This document shows positions 1-8,955 of a stretch of DNA of 64,000 nucleotides, piece after piece. The notes beneath the pieces were generated by a model. That model searched no databases. It was not told where the DNA came from and worked only from the letters and a program-made list of their open reading frames with translations. Position 1 is the stretch's first letter. Every line of letters begins with the position of its first letter. A program made the position numbers and the translations under genes. This DNA is from CAYRUD01 sp964427425 (lineage in GTDB: Bacteria; Chlamydiota; Chlamydiia; Chlamydiales; FEN-1388): contig CAYRUD010000013.1 in NCBI GenBank assembly GCA_964427425.1, positions 1 to 64,000 of the forward strand, in the 5' to 3' direction.

Positions 1-2
1 AA

Positions 3-299
3 ATATCACCTCTTCTCACCTTGCGAAAGCATATCCTCTGGCTAAAGCTTCAAGGAATCGACGATAGATATGAGCGTCTTGGCACTACAAAGAAGGAAAT
101 ATTCCTATTGAGAAGAAAAAAAGAGCTTTCTCATGACGATATTCGTAGAATTAGCCAACTTATCTCCAAAGCAAAAGAAATCAAGAGCGCTCTTCAAAAA
201 GAAAAAGGCCACGACTCTGATGACAAGCTCATTGAGAAACAGCAAAAGTATTATAAAAATAAATATCTCAGCGTTCGCGACCGTTGGCTCAAGCTTTAA
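3..299 (+). CDS. Partial hypothetical protein (left edge)
   Basis: The reading frame is open to the left edge, so only the C-terminal part (about 98 residues) is visible. It is very rich in Lys, Arg and Glu, with a likely helical or coiled-coil segment, and ends in RDRWLKL. I do not recognise the family. A TTG at 21 could serve as a start, but no ribosome binding site precedes it, so continuation from outside the window is more likely. It lies about 180 bp upstream of lon on the same strand. Confidence 0.45.
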   Translation: MSPLLTLRKHILWLKLQGIDDRYERLGTTKKEIFLLRRKKELSHDDIRRISQLISKAKEIKSALQKEKGHDSDDKLIEKQQKYYKNKYLSVRDRWLKL

Positions 300-480
300 G
301 AAAACAAAAAAAGTGACCCCATGAGAAAAAAAAGCTCGGAGTCCAAAAAAGAATACTGCACAATATTTTGACTGAATTGTATTTTGATGCCCATTCATGT
401 ATTCTATTAGTCATTTTATACGTTAAATCAACCTTAAAACCCAAGCCGGTTAAAAACGCTACGGCAGAGGAGACTTCACC

Positions 481-3054
481 TTGGAGTATTCTGACTCTAA
501 CGAACTTGTTTCCGATCAAATTGAATCCGCAGTTCTTGAAAGCCTCCATATGACGAATGAGAAAAAGCACACATCTAAGAAAGATGGTCCTTCACAGATG
601 TATATATTCCCAGTTCTCAAGCGACCATTTTTCCCGGGCATGGCAGCTCCAGTCGTCATTGAGCCTGGTCCTTTCTATGAAGCCTTAAAGGTCATTTCGA
701 AAACGGAGCAGAAATTCATCGGCCTTGCACTTACGAAAAAGGAAGATGCCAATATCTATAAAGTAGGCCTAAAAGATCTTCACAAAGTGGGTGTTGCAGC
801 TCGCATCTTGCGCATTATCCCTATGGAGCAAGGTGGCGCTCAAATTATCCTTAATATGGAAAGCCGTTTTGAGATTGTCGAAGAGGTAGCGCCAAAGAAA
901 ACAAAAACAGCTAGCTCAAAGAAAAAACAAAAGGATCCATCCCAAGCAATAACACCTCCTGTTGCAAAGGTTCGCTATCATAAAGATTTGAGTCATCAAA
1001 CGAAAGAGTTGAAGGCCTATGCGATTAGCATTATTTCGACGATTAAAGAACTTTTGAAGATGAACCCTCTTTTTAAAGAGGAGCTTCAAATTTTCTTAAG
1101 CCATTCAGATTTTACTGAGCCAGGAAAGCTCGCAGACTTCGCCGTTGCCCTGACAACAGCTTCTAGAGAAGAACTTCAAAGTGTTCTCGAGACTTTTGAT
1201 ATTCCTAGCCGTATTGATAAGGCATTAGTCCTCTTGAAGAAAGAGCTTGACTTGAGCAAGCTTCAAAACAGCATCAATCAAAAGATTGAAACAACGATAA
1301 GCAAGGCACAAAAGGAATTTTACCTTCGTGAGCAGCTCAAGACGATCAAGAAGGAACTTGGGATCGAAAAGGATGATAAGAGCGGCGATCGAGAGAAATT
1401 CGAAGCGCGCCTTAAAGAAAGAATTATCCCAGAGGATGTCTCTAAAGTTATCACTGAAGAGCTCGATAAGCTCTCGTCAATGGAGCCCCAGTCGCCAGAG
1501 TACTCTCTTGCTCGCAACTATGTCGATTGGCTGACGGTTATTCCATGGGGTATTGCCTCAAGCGATTCCTATAGCTTAGCCGAGGCAAGAAAGATTCTTG
1601 AAGAAGATCACTACGGTTTAACTGACGTCAAGAAACGAATCATCGAATTCATTAGTGTTGGAAAACGTTCTGGATCTTTAAAAGGAACTATTCTCTGCCT
1701 TGTCGGACCTCCAGGCGTCGGAAAGACAAGTATTGGAAAAAGTATCGCTCGAGCGTTAAATAGGAAATTCTTCCGCTTTTCAGTCGGCGGGATGAGAGAC
1801 GAAGCAGAGATCAAGGGACATCGCAGGACATATATTGGTGCAATGCCCGGGAAAATCATTCAGGCACTCAAGAGCTGCCAGACAATGAATCCTGTCATCA
1901 TGCTTGATGAAGTAGATAAAATTGGCTCTAGCTATCATGGCGATCCTGCGTCAGCATTGTTAGAGGTTCTTGACCCTGAGCAAAACAGTGAGTTTCTCGA
2001 TCATTATCTCGATGTTCGAACAGACCTCTCAAACATCCTATTTATCGTCACAGCCAACGTTCTTGATACAATTCCAGAGCCTCTTTTAGATCGTATGGAT
2101 ATCTTACGACTTTCTGGATATATCCGTGAGGAAAAGGTTGAAATCGCCAAGAGATACCTCATCCCTAAGCAAAGAAAACAAATGGGGCTCACCTCTAAGG
2201 ATGTTCGTATAACAGACCAAGCTTTACGATCCTTGGTGGAAGACTATGCCCGTGAAGCTGGTGTTCGAGGCCTCGAAAACAATATTAAAAAGATATTGAG
2301 ACAAATTACAGTCCAGCTTGTTGAAGAGGGTGAGAAACCGGCAGAAACAAAAGCCTCTAAGCGCAAGAAAGGCGAGAAGAAAGAGGACTCTCTTAAGAAG
2401 ACCTCAAAATGCTTAACGATCACGCCTAAAGAACTTTCGAAGTATCTTGGGAAACCGCTTTTTCAAAGCGATCGATATTATCAAGAGACCCCTCCTGGCA
2501 TCTGCGTCGGCCTTGCATGGACATCTCTGGGCGGAGCGACTTTGTATGTTGAAACCATTAAGGTTCCCGCTGAGAAAACTGAGATGAAACTGACAGGTCA
2601 AGCAGGACAAGTCATGAAAGAATCCTCCGAGATTGCGTGGACATACGCCCATGGAGCTCTTCACAAATATGCGCTAGGAAGACCTTTCTTTGATAAAACA
2701 CAAGTTCACATCCACTTCCCAGAAGGAGCGACACCAAAAGATGGGCCTTCAGCTGGGATTACGATTGTAACAGCCCTTTTGTCTCTTCTTCTCGATACTC
2801 CTGTTGCTAATGACTTAGCTATGACCGGCGAGATCACGCTGACAGGAAAAGTGCTTCCAATAGGTGGAGTTAAGGAAAAGCTTGTAGCTGCAAAGCGAGC
2901 CGGCATCAAAAAAGTCCTTATTCCTAAAGGGAATGTAAGAGACTACGATGAGCTTACTGAAGAAGTGAAATCAGGTTTGGAAATCGTCTTTGTAGAGCAC
3001 TACGATGATGTATTCAAGCATGCGTTCCCAGGCATGTCTTTAGTCTCATTATAA
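481..3054 (+). CDS. lon: Lon ATP-dependent protease
   Basis: Lon is a cytoplasmic AAA+ serine protease that degrades damaged and regulatory proteins. This 857-residue protein has the full architecture: an N-terminal substrate-binding domain (about residues 40-270), a coiled-coil linker, the AAA+ module with Walker A GPPGVGKT (409-416 region) and Walker B VIMLDEVDKIG, and the protease domain with Ser757 in PKDGPSAG and Lys798 in GGVKEKL, which form the Ser-Lys dyad. A TTG at 481 is chosen as the start because GAGGAG lies just upstream and the N-terminus reads like chlamydial Lon; an ATG at 550 is the alternative. A Lys/Glu-rich insertion near residue 620-645 separates the AAA+ and protease domains. 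A hairpin follows the stop codon. Confidence 0.95.
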   Translation: MEYSDSNELVSDQIESAVLESLHMTNEKKHTSKKDGPSQMYIFPVLKRPFFPGMAAPVVIEPGPFYEALKVISKTEQKFIGLALTKKEDANIYKVGLKDLHKVGVAARILRIIPMEQGGAQIILNMESRFEIVEEVAPKKTKTASSKKKQKDPSQAITPPVAKVRYHKDLSHQTKELKAYAISIISTIKELLKMNPLFKEELQIFLSHSDFTEPGKLADFAVALTTASREELQSVLETFDIPSRIDKALVLLKKELDLSKLQNSINQKIETTISKAQKEFYLREQLKTIKKELGIEKDDKSGDREKFEARLKERIIPEDVSKVITEELDKLSSMEPQSPEYSLARNYVDWLTVIPWGIASSDSYSLAEARKILEEDHYGLTDVKKRIIEFISVGKRSGSLKGTILCLVGPPGVGKTSIGKSIARALNRKFFRFSVGGMRDEAEIKGHRRTYIGAMPGKIIQALKSCQTMNPVIMLDEVDKIGSSYHGDPASALLEVLDPEQNSEFLDHYLDVRTDLSNILFIVTANVLDTIPEPLLDRMDILRLSGYIREEKVEIAKRYLIPKQRKQMGLTSKDVRITDQALRSLVEDYAREAGVRGLENNIKKILRQITVQLVEEGEKPAETKASKRKKGEKKEDSLKKTSKCLTITPKELSKYLGKPLFQSDRYYQETPPGICVGLAWTSLGGATLYVETIKVPAEKTEMKLTGQAGQVMKESSEIAWTYAHGALHKYALGRPFFDKTQVHIHFPEGATPKDGPSAGITIVTALLSLLLDTPVANDLAMTGEITLTGKVLPIGGVKEKLVAAKRAGIKKVLIPKGNVRDYDELTEEVKSGLEIVFVEHYDDVFKHAFPGMSLVSL

Positions 3055-3075
3055 CCCCATCGATCTTCTACCATT

Positions 3076-3109
3076 GAGCTTTTTCCATGTAATGGAATGG
3101 GAAAAGCTC
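3076..3109 (+). terminator. Hairpin after lon
   Basis: An inverted repeat (GAGCTTTTTCC / GGGAAAAGCTC) with a 12-base loop lies 20 bp after the lon stop. It is not followed by a T tract, so it is a stable 3' hairpin rather than a textbook intrinsic terminator. Confidence 0.45.
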
Positions 3110-3148
3110 ATTATAGTATAGACGAAGAAGAAAGAGATTATATATCCA

Positions 3149-3673
3149 ATGCGAACGCCATTTACCTCATTACAAGACTTCTATCGCTCTAAGATTTATG
3201 ATAGAGATTCGCTATCTAAACATCTTCAAGCCGTACGAGCTCTATACGAGAACGAGAAGACAAAGCCTACTATTGCTACGCTCAATGGATCGTTTGACCT
3301 TCTGCATTCAGGGCATCTTTATATGCTTTTTGAAGCATCTAAAACCGCTGACATCTTAGTCGTTGCTTTAAATACAGACGCATCAATCAAAAGATACAAA
3401 CATCATTCTCGACCTATTATCACTCTTCAAAATAGACTTGAGATGATGGCATCTCTTTCTTTTGTGGATTATGTCACATGGTTCGATGAGGATGATCCTC
3501 GAAAGCTTCTTGAGATTATCCGCCCAGATGTCCATGTAAATGGCGTTGAGTACGGCACTGAGTGTATTGAAGCTCCAACTGTTAGAGAAATTGGAGCCAG
3601 ACTCCATTTAGTTAATCGCATACCAGGCCTTGCGACTTCAGAAATAATAAAGAAAGTACAATCACTTCCTTAA
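3149..3673 (+). CDS. HldE/RfaE C-terminal-type nucleotidyltransferase
   Basis: A 174-residue cytidylyltransferase-fold protein. The nucleotide-binding HxGH motif is clear (His53-Ser-Gly-His56 within GSFDLLHSGH), as is the later NGVEYG segment. The nearest family is the stand-alone C-terminal domain of RfaE/HldE, which adenylylates D-glycero-beta-D-manno-heptose 1-phosphate for ADP-heptose and LPS core synthesis. No kinase domain is attached, so a separate heptokinase would be needed. FAD synthetase-like or glycerol-3-phosphate cytidylyltransferase activity cannot be excluded from sequence alone. It lies 21 bp before the rhomboid gene and is probably cotranscribed with it. Confidence 0.75.
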   Translation: MRTPFTSLQDFYRSKIYDRDSLSKHLQAVRALYENEKTKPTIATLNGSFDLLHSGHLYMLFEASKTADILVVALNTDASIKRYKHHSRPIITLQNRLEMMASLSFVDYVTWFDEDDPRKLLEIIRPDVHVNGVEYGTECIEAPTVREIGARLHLVNRIPGLATSEIIKKVQSLP

Positions 3674-3694
3674 ACCACTCCCATAAGAGTCGCC

Positions 3695-4894
3695 ATGAGA
3701 TCGTTATGCACTACCACGGATAAAGAGATCATTCGATCTATTACTCAGGCTTTAGATGAGATGAACATCGCATATAGCCTTGAAGGTAAGACCAACAGCG
3801 ACTGGGGAAGTGACACCTATGGGGAAACCACGTTTCACTTATGGATCATTGAAGAGACGCAATATGAAGAGGCCAAGGAAATATCTAAAAAAATCATCGC
3901 GGATCCACTGATACGTCAAAAGTATTTTATTCCTTTGGCTGATTCAAGCTCCTTCAAGAGCGAGCATTCTTCTCCTACGGATGAAGTGGCTCAAAAATAT
4001 GAACGAAAGCTTCCCCAGTGGTCCACACATCCTGCGACAGTCATACTCATATTTATTCTTTCATTTGTCTATTTGTGGCAGGTAATAGCTCCAGAAGAGA
4101 CTCTTCATTTATCCTCTCCATCTGGGACTGACTACTTTGTTTATAGGGGTCGCTCATATCCTGAAAGAATTTTACTCTACGATTATCCTAAGGCATGGCA
4201 GCTATACGATTCGGCAGTTTCTCAATTTAATTCTCTAAATAGTAAAGAGCCTGAGAGCTGGCAAGTAAAAGCTGTAACTCAAAATCTTCTCTTGGCTCAC
4301 CAAACACCCTATTGGAGAGGATTCTATTCTTATATCCACTCTAAGGAAGATTTAAAAAGCTCTATACACATACCTCGGTTTGAGAAGACGTTAAAACAAA
4401 AGCAGCTATGGCGTCTTATTACCCCCTCGCTCCTTCATGGCTCATGGCTCCACTTCATTTTCAATCTTATGTGGGCTATTATCCTCCTTCCTGTTACAGA
4501 AGAAATTTTTCGCCCACTCTCACGGCGCGGAGTTCATTTTTTCATTTTTCTTTGCGTTCTTGCGCTGTTTTCCAATACAGCTCAATACATCATGAGCGGC
4601 GCCAATTTTCTCGGCTTCTCGGGAGTTATCGCTGGAGTTGCGGGATACCTCTTCTCTAGAATGAGAACTCTACCTGATGAGCTTCGACAAAAGATTGATG
4701 TAGGCGGACTTATTTTCTTGCGAGCATTCATCTATGTATCAGCTTTTATATCGCTTGTTAACTTCCTATTCGGAACTATTGGAGCGTCAGAATACGCAAT
4801 TCCATTCGAAATCGCAAATACTGCTCATCTTGTGGGATGGTGGACTGGGCGATTTATAGGAAATAAGGAAAATCTCTTGTTGATAAAGCGATAA
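3695..4894 (+). CDS. glpG: GlpG-like rhomboid intramembrane serine protease
   Basis: A 399-residue rhomboid protease of the inner membrane. Residues 1-90 resemble the cytoplasmic N-terminal domain of GlpG (the HLWIIEETQYEEA segment). A long soluble stretch follows after a first membrane helix near residue 112-132. The rhomboid core has the HxxxN-type segment SWLHFIFNLMW, catalytic Ser309 in GFSG and His378 in AHLVGWW, the Ser-His dyad typical of the family. The insert of about 110 residues between the first helix and the core is longer than in E. coli GlpG and probably faces the periplasm. The dyad appears intact, so the protein is likely active; the substrates are unknown. Confidence 0.88.
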   Translation: MRSLCTTTDKEIIRSITQALDEMNIAYSLEGKTNSDWGSDTYGETTFHLWIIEETQYEEAKEISKKIIADPLIRQKYFIPLADSSSFKSEHSSPTDEVAQKYERKLPQWSTHPATVILIFILSFVYLWQVIAPEETLHLSSPSGTDYFVYRGRSYPERILLYDYPKAWQLYDSAVSQFNSLNSKEPESWQVKAVTQNLLLAHQTPYWRGFYSYIHSKEDLKSSIHIPRFEKTLKQKQLWRLITPSLLHGSWLHFIFNLMWAIILLPVTEEIFRPLSRRGVHFFIFLCVLALFSNTAQYIMSGANFLGFSGVIAGVAGYLFSRMRTLPDELRQKIDVGGLIFLRAFIYVSAFISLVNFLFGTIGASEYAIPFEIANTAHLVGWWTGRFIGNKENLLLIKR

Positions 4895-4966
4895 TATTGA
4901 TTATACAACTAACTATTATACATTAACCTTTTATCTACTCCCTGCATTGGTTAAGGAGACAAGATT

Positions 4967-5734
4967 ATGTTTGACGACTTCAAACAAGACAAGACAGAGA
5001 AAGAGATCGACTCTCTCTCATCATCCCCTCTTCCTCTGAACAAAAAACTGGCGCTCGCAATAGCAGCAAGCTCTGTCCTCTTTTTCTTTGTTTGGTACTC
5101 TTTTGATAGCTCCTCAACTGAAAAACCTCGAGCTAATCAGACTCTTGAGCTTGCAGAACTTACAAAGCGAGTAGAGAGCTTAGAACAAGCTCTCCATAAA
5201 ATGGAACCTGCCACTCCATCTATTACCGCAGATAAAGAACTTGGAAATAGTTTCCTCTCTTTTACTCAAGAGGCTATTTCTACGTACAATGACCCTTATG
5301 CACAGCCATCGACAAATCAAGAAGATGCTGCTTTTTCTCAATCAAGCCCAACACAAAACAGCCCTATCAGTGTCACTGAATCTCTCAGCACTCCACCAAA
5401 GGAGATTGCTATAGAGCTCTCTTCTCTTTTTGAGAAAGAAATCGCTCTCTCTTCGAGTACACAATCTCAGAGTTATGATAGTCCAGCCACTGCTACACCA
5501 GAGCCCTCCCAACCAAGCGCTCCAAAAGCTTCAAGTAAGCCAAAAAACACATCTAGTACACCTGCTTCAAAACGAACATATACTGTCCAAAAAGGCGACA
5601 CCCTTTCCAAGATCTCTTTAAAGTTCTATGGATCTTCGAATAAGTGGAAAAAGATTGCTGACGCGAACAAAGAAAAGCTTGGAAATAGCCAAGTACTAAA
5701 ATCAGGCATGACGTTAACGATTCCGGAAGAGTAA
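4967..5734 (+). CDS. Membrane-anchored LysM-domain protein
   Basis: A 255-residue protein with a short acidic cytoplasmic N-terminus, one membrane helix (about residues 26-46), a short coiled coil (TLELAELTKRVESLEQAL), a long Ser/Thr/Pro/Gln-rich linker and a C-terminal LysM domain starting at YTVQKGDTLSKIS. LysM binds N-acetylglucosamine polymers such as peptidoglycan, so a periplasmic cell-wall role is likely, which is of note in Chlamydiota with little peptidoglycan. The ATG at 4967 has a good AAGGAG site 8 bases upstream. The gene stands alone and ends at a strong bidirectional terminator. Confidence 0.8.
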   Translation: MFDDFKQDKTEKEIDSLSSSPLPLNKKLALAIAASSVLFFFVWYSFDSSSTEKPRANQTLELAELTKRVESLEQALHKMEPATPSITADKELGNSFLSFTQEAISTYNDPYAQPSTNQEDAAFSQSSPTQNSPISVTESLSTPPKEIAIELSSLFEKEIALSSSTQSQSYDSPATATPEPSQPSAPKASSKPKNTSSTPASKRTYTVQKGDTLSKISLKFYGSSNKWKKIADANKEKLGNSQVLKSGMTLTIPEE

Positions 5735-5753
5735 TCAATCACGCTCGCAAAAA

Positions 5754-5791
5754 AAAAGCGCTTAAAGTCACTTAAGACTTCAAGCGCTTTT
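5754..5791. terminator. Bidirectional intrinsic terminator
   Basis: A 16-bp stem with one mismatch (AAAAGCGCTTAAAGTC / GACTTCAAGCGCTTTT) and a 6-base loop lies between the convergent LysM and HAD genes. On the minus strand it is followed by nine T residues, so it is strongest as the terminator of the HAD gene; on the plus strand it carries four T residues. Confidence 0.85.
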
Positions 5792-5828
5792 CTAATTTGA
5801 TAACGCAATTTTTTTTAAATCTAAACAG

Positions 5829-6608
5829 CTAGCCCTTATAATCCTCTTCTATCTCCTCGTGAAGATGGATGCCACGATGAGCTAGATCCCGGACTAAAGC
5901 CTCACTTCCCGTGAACACAACCGCATCGAATCCCATCTCTCGTGCCGCCCTCACATTTTCAGGCTTATCATCGACAAAAAGGCAATCTCTTGGATCAACC
6001 ATGGCAGTATCTAGAAATGTCTTAAATGCCAAAGAGCTTGGCTTATCAGCGCCTATTTCACATGATAAGACAAGCGGATGAAATCCTTTATAGTAACCAT
6101 GCTTTCTCAAGATAGAAGCTTTCTGATGAGTTGTATTTGAAAGAAGAGCAACCTGAAACCCTTTCTTTCTCAGCTGCTTAATAAGCGTTTCCATACCAGG
6201 CTTCTTTTCGATACAAGAGACGAGTAGCTCTTCCCATTTTGGATACCATTGATAGAAAGCCGTGTCGTTTTTCCCAAGATGATAACAAAAAAAGTCTCTC
6301 CAAAAACGGGTGTCATTTATTTCGTGCTTCAACACGCGCTTTCTACTTTTTAAAAGGGCATCTATTTCATCTTCATCTAGATCAAGTGTCGTCCGAAGAA
6401 ATGACGTAATTTCCTGTTTATTGGCCTGAGCTATGACTCCGCCAAAATCAAAAACGACAACTTGAATTGACTGTTTTGAAAAGTGTGGTGGCTCTGTCAT
6501 AACTATAACCCTGTGATTGTTTTCTTCTAAAAAACAGTACACATTCGAAATGACAAAAAGTGCAAGCATGAAACGATATACGTATCGAAAACAAGTGCCC
6601 GATCTCAT
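5829..6608 (-). CDS. HAD-superfamily hydrolase (YihX-like)
   Basis: A 259-residue HAD phosphatase. Motif I is FDFGGVIA with nucleophile Asp54, motif II is LLSNTT, the motif III lysine is in GADKPSS, and motif IV is FVDDKPENV. The DFGG form and the cap size place it in subfamily IA, near the YihX type that acts on sugar phosphates; the substrate is not determined. The longest frame begins with a hydrophobic stretch that looks like a signal peptide or membrane anchor. The ATG at 6500 (TEPPHFSKQ) would remove it and give an ordinary cytoplasmic enzyme, and I consider that equally likely. Confidence 0.8.
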   Translation of the reverse strand: MRSGTCFRYVYRFMLALFVISNVYCFLEENNHRVIVMTEPPHFSKQSIQVVVFDFGGVIAQANKQEITSFLRTTLDLDEDEIDALLKSRKRVLKHEINDTRFWRDFFCYHLGKNDTAFYQWYPKWEELLVSCIEKKPGMETLIKQLRKKGFQVALLSNTTHQKASILRKHGYYKGFHPLVLSCEIGADKPSSLAFKTFLDTAMVDPRDCLFVDDKPENVRAAREMGFDAVVFTGSEALVRDLAHRGIHLHEEIEEDYKG

Positions 6609-6885
6609 ACTAATAACTAAGTTTTATATTAAGAATACAAAAAAACAATACCGCAATTAATATAACACTTTTAATTATTAATATAATTATATTTTTTAAT
6701 TTAAATAACTTAACTACTTAACAATCATTTTTAGTTACTCGTTACAGAAATACGCCGAATAAGAATCATATAGCGAGATAGAGATCGGCAAGATGACGGG
6801 TATGTACTAAGACACACACTGGCAATCTGTTGAGATCGGCTTTCTTGAGGATTTATTCAGCAGAGAGAAGATTAAATAAAAAAAA
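6609..6885. other. AT-rich intergenic region
   Basis: There is no convincing ORF or RNA gene between the HAD gene and the tRNA terminator. The part at 6645-6720 is almost pure A and T and probably holds the promoter of the minus-strand HAD gene, but no -35/-10 pair stands out over the background. Confidence 0.4.
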
Positions 6886-6919
6886 CCGAACATTTAGATA
6901 TCTCTATCTAAACATTCGG
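6886..6919 (-). terminator. Intrinsic terminator of tRNA-Leu
   Basis: Read on the minus strand, an inverted repeat of about 15 bp (CCGAATGTTTAGATA with its imperfect complement) is followed directly by a run of eight T residues. It starts 8 bases after the tRNA 3' end. Confidence 0.85.
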
Positions 6920-6926
6920 CTTATGT

Positions 6927-7009
6927 TGCCCAGGAAAGGACTCGAACCTTCACACAGGAACTGTACTAGATCCTAAGTCTAGCGTGTCTACCAATTCCAC
7001 CACCTGGGC
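6927..7009 (-). tRNA. tRNA-Leu (anticodon UAG)
   Basis: An 83-nt class II tRNA. The acceptor stem GCCCAGG pairs with CCTGGGC, the D-arm holds TGGTAGAC, the anticodon stem CTAGA/TCTAG encloses loop CTTAGGA with anticodon TAG, there is a short variable arm, and the T-loop GGTTCGAGTCC is normal. It decodes CUN leucine codons. The 3' CCA is not encoded and must be added by CCA-adding enzyme. It is a single-gene unit with its own terminator. Confidence 0.95.
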
Positions 7010-7114
7010 AAGAAGAAAAGAAGGAACTTTTAAAAATTCCTTCCTAAAGTACATGAGAAAAATGTTTTCAGTCGATATAAAAATGTAGATTAATATCTAA
7101 AAAGTAAGGCTTCA

Positions 7115-7702
7115 GTGATTTTTAACTCTTTGCGACAAAAAGAAATGCCAAAAAAGGGTGCAGCTCTTTGTATTATCACGACTCAATCTTTAAGCCATGT
7201 GCTCTTAGTTAAAAGACGCGATGTACCTGTATGGGTGCTTCCAGGAGGTGGAATTGACGATGGAGAGACACCTCATGACGCTGCCTGCCGCGAGCTTTTC
7301 GAAGAGACCGGCCTTCAGTTAAAAGAGCTCTTTCACATCGCAACGCTCACAAAGGGCTCGTGTCTCACAGAAACCACACACATCTTTGCATCAATAGCAT
7401 CTCAAGCACAAGCAACTCAAAACCAAGGGATTAATCGCTGTCCTTTAGAGACTGAAGATGCGAAATTTTTCTCCTTAAGTGAACTTCCAACTACGATCTT
7501 TCCGATCCATGAGAGATGGATCCAAGAGCTCATTCAACTGATACCCCAATACTCTCATCAGAAAACGAAACCACTCGAGCGCCCCATCACTGAAGTAACT
7601 CTTCGATGGATTCTTCTTACCTTATTGCGGCACCCTATCCTTGTTACTCGGTTTGCACTGACCCGTATCACCCTCTTTTTAAGGAGCTTACGCAAGCAAT
7701 AA
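7115..7702 (+). CDS. Nudix hydrolase
   Basis: A 195-residue Nudix pyrophosphohydrolase. The Nudix box is complete: G-x5-E-x7-RELFEETGL, reading GGIDDGE then REL-F-EETGL. Substrates in this family are nucleoside diphosphates linked to another group; the sequence does not show which one is used. The basic C-terminal 40 residues contain a hydrophobic stretch (about residues 165-190) that could be an amphipathic or membrane-associating helix, which is unusual. A GTG at 7115 with AAGG upstream is the chosen start; an ATG at 7145 is the alternative. Confidence 0.85.
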   Translation: MIFNSLRQKEMPKKGAALCIITTQSLSHVLLVKRRDVPVWVLPGGGIDDGETPHDAACRELFEETGLQLKELFHIATLTKGSCLTETTHIFASIASQAQATQNQGINRCPLETEDAKFFSLSELPTTIFPIHERWIQELIQLIPQYSHQKTKPLERPITEVTLRWILLTLLRHPILVTRFALTRITLFLRSLRKQ

Positions 7703-7858
7703 CACTACAAGGATAGAACGTTAAGGAAGAGACGAACTCTCTTGCTCAGATAAAGATCTTGTTACTAGATTAAAACTTAGCTTCCTTCGTATGATGTCGC
7801 ATTAAATAAGAAAGTCAAAAAACCCTTCTATTTTTATTTGTTATATAAAAGAGGCCTT

Positions 7859-8422
7859 ATGGTACGTCCTGACGCTTGGATTGAAGAAATGTCCATGAAA
7901 CACGGCATGATTGAACCCTACGTGAACCATCTTGTCAGATATGACGAAGCTGGCAATAAAATTGTAAGCTACGGCCAATCAAGCTTCGGATATGATCTTC
8001 GTGTTGCTGATGAATTCAAAGTATTTACCAATGTCTACAACAGCATTGTCGATCCAAAAGATTTCAGAGAAGACTCATTTGTCGATATTAAGAGCGATGT
8101 CTGCATCATCCCTCCAAACTCTTTTGCGCTTGCTCGAAGCGTTGAGTATTTTCGAATTCCTCGATCAGTACTTGCCTTCTGTATCGGCAAATCAACATAC
8201 GCTCGCTGTGGCATCATCGTCAACGTAACTCCTTTTGAACCAGAATGGGAAGGCTACGTAACAATTGAGATCTCAAATACAACGCCACTTCCAGCTAAGA
8301 TCTACGCTGGAGAAGGAATCGCTCAGATTATCTTCTTCGAAGGATCTCCATGCTCTGTCTCCTATAAAGACCGCGGTGGTAAGTATATGAACCAAGTTGG
8401 CATCGTCGGACCACGGGTATAA
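7859..8422 (+). CDS. dcd: dCTP deaminase
   Basis: Dcd converts dCTP to dUTP, feeding thymidylate synthesis. The 187 residues from ATG 7859 match the length and sequence of chlamydial Dcd almost throughout, including YGQSSFGYDLR, the catalytic-site GKSTYARCG, and FEPEWEGYVTIEISN with the conserved Glu. The frame is open to an upstream TTG at 7838, but ATG 7859 follows GAGG and gives the usual N-terminus. A hairpin lies 29 bp after the stop. Confidence 0.95.
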   Translation: MVRPDAWIEEMSMKHGMIEPYVNHLVRYDEAGNKIVSYGQSSFGYDLRVADEFKVFTNVYNSIVDPKDFREDSFVDIKSDVCIIPPNSFALARSVEYFRIPRSVLAFCIGKSTYARCGIIVNVTPFEPEWEGYVTIEISNTTPLPAKIYAGEGIAQIIFFEGSPCSVSYKDRGGKYMNQVGIVGPRV

Positions 8423-8450
8423 GCCAATACAACTACAAGAGCGTTGATAT

Positions 8451-8479
8451 AAGGGCTAACAGGCTTTCCATTAGCCCTT
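8451..8479 (+). terminator. Probable terminator after dcd
   Basis: A 9-bp perfect stem (AAGGGCTAA / TTAGCCCTT) with an 11-base loop follows dcd, ending in TTT only. A second small hairpin (CTCACA/TGTGAG, 8492-8509) lies just downstream. Confidence 0.6.
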
Positions 8480-8558
8480 TACCATTTATAGCTCACATTT
8501 CCGTGTGAGAATCTAAAATGAAAAGCAGATCTCTCAAACAACGCGTTTTCGGGCTTCG

Positions 8559-8894
8559 ATGGCAACAACAATACCTGAGCATGATCAATCGATACGATGG
8601 ATTGCTCTCTCTCTTTTTATCGCAAGCGCTCTGTTTATTTTTGCATACGCAATGTATTGCCTTTCTATTGAAGAAAAACCACTTCAGTGTAAGATCCAAA
8701 CTTTGAAGAGAAAGAAAGAAAAAACGCTTCAAGAAGTGCAGCTTCTTCGAGATATGACCCAAGGATTAAATGATCCTTCCGCTGATGAGTACGCACTCAT
8801 TACACGACAAGGAAAAATCCCAGAAGGGTATAAAAAAATGAGCTTGGGCGATCTCATGTTTCCACAAAATGAAGAAGAAAAAAAGATCCCTTGA
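8559..8894 (+). CDS. Small membrane coiled-coil protein, FtsB/DivIC-like layout
   Basis: A 111-residue bitopic protein: about 15 cytoplasmic residues, one membrane helix (residues 13-34), a Lys/Glu-rich helical stretch with heptad spacing (about 45-68), then a short tail reading DPSADEYALITRQGKIPEGY. That order, and the tail resembling the ARE..GxxxPGE motif of FtsB/DivIC septum proteins, suggests a divisome-type bitopic protein. The similarity is structural and weak in sequence. It lies between dcd and a CNNM gene on the same strand. An overlapping frame from 8518 is taken as a shadow. Confidence 0.6.
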   Translation: MATTIPEHDQSIRWIALSLFIASALFIFAYAMYCLSIEEKPLQCKIQTLKRKKEKTLQEVQLLRDMTQGLNDPSADEYALITRQGKIPEGYKKMSLGDLMFPQNEEEKKIP

Positions 8895-8955
8895 AATACT
8901 CAATCAAGCCATATCTTAAGCACAGACAGAATGAACTCTAGGCCGCGCGAATACT

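Noticed and set aside
6740..6870. Possible second RNA gene upstream of the tRNA terminator
   Set aside because: No cloverleaf or other stable fold can be drawn, and the sequence is neither repeated nor followed by a T tract.
8518..8706. A 62-codon frame beginning upstream of the FtsB-like protein
   Set aside because: It is in another frame of the same region, with no coding pattern; the frame from 8559 has the clear membrane helix and helical tail.
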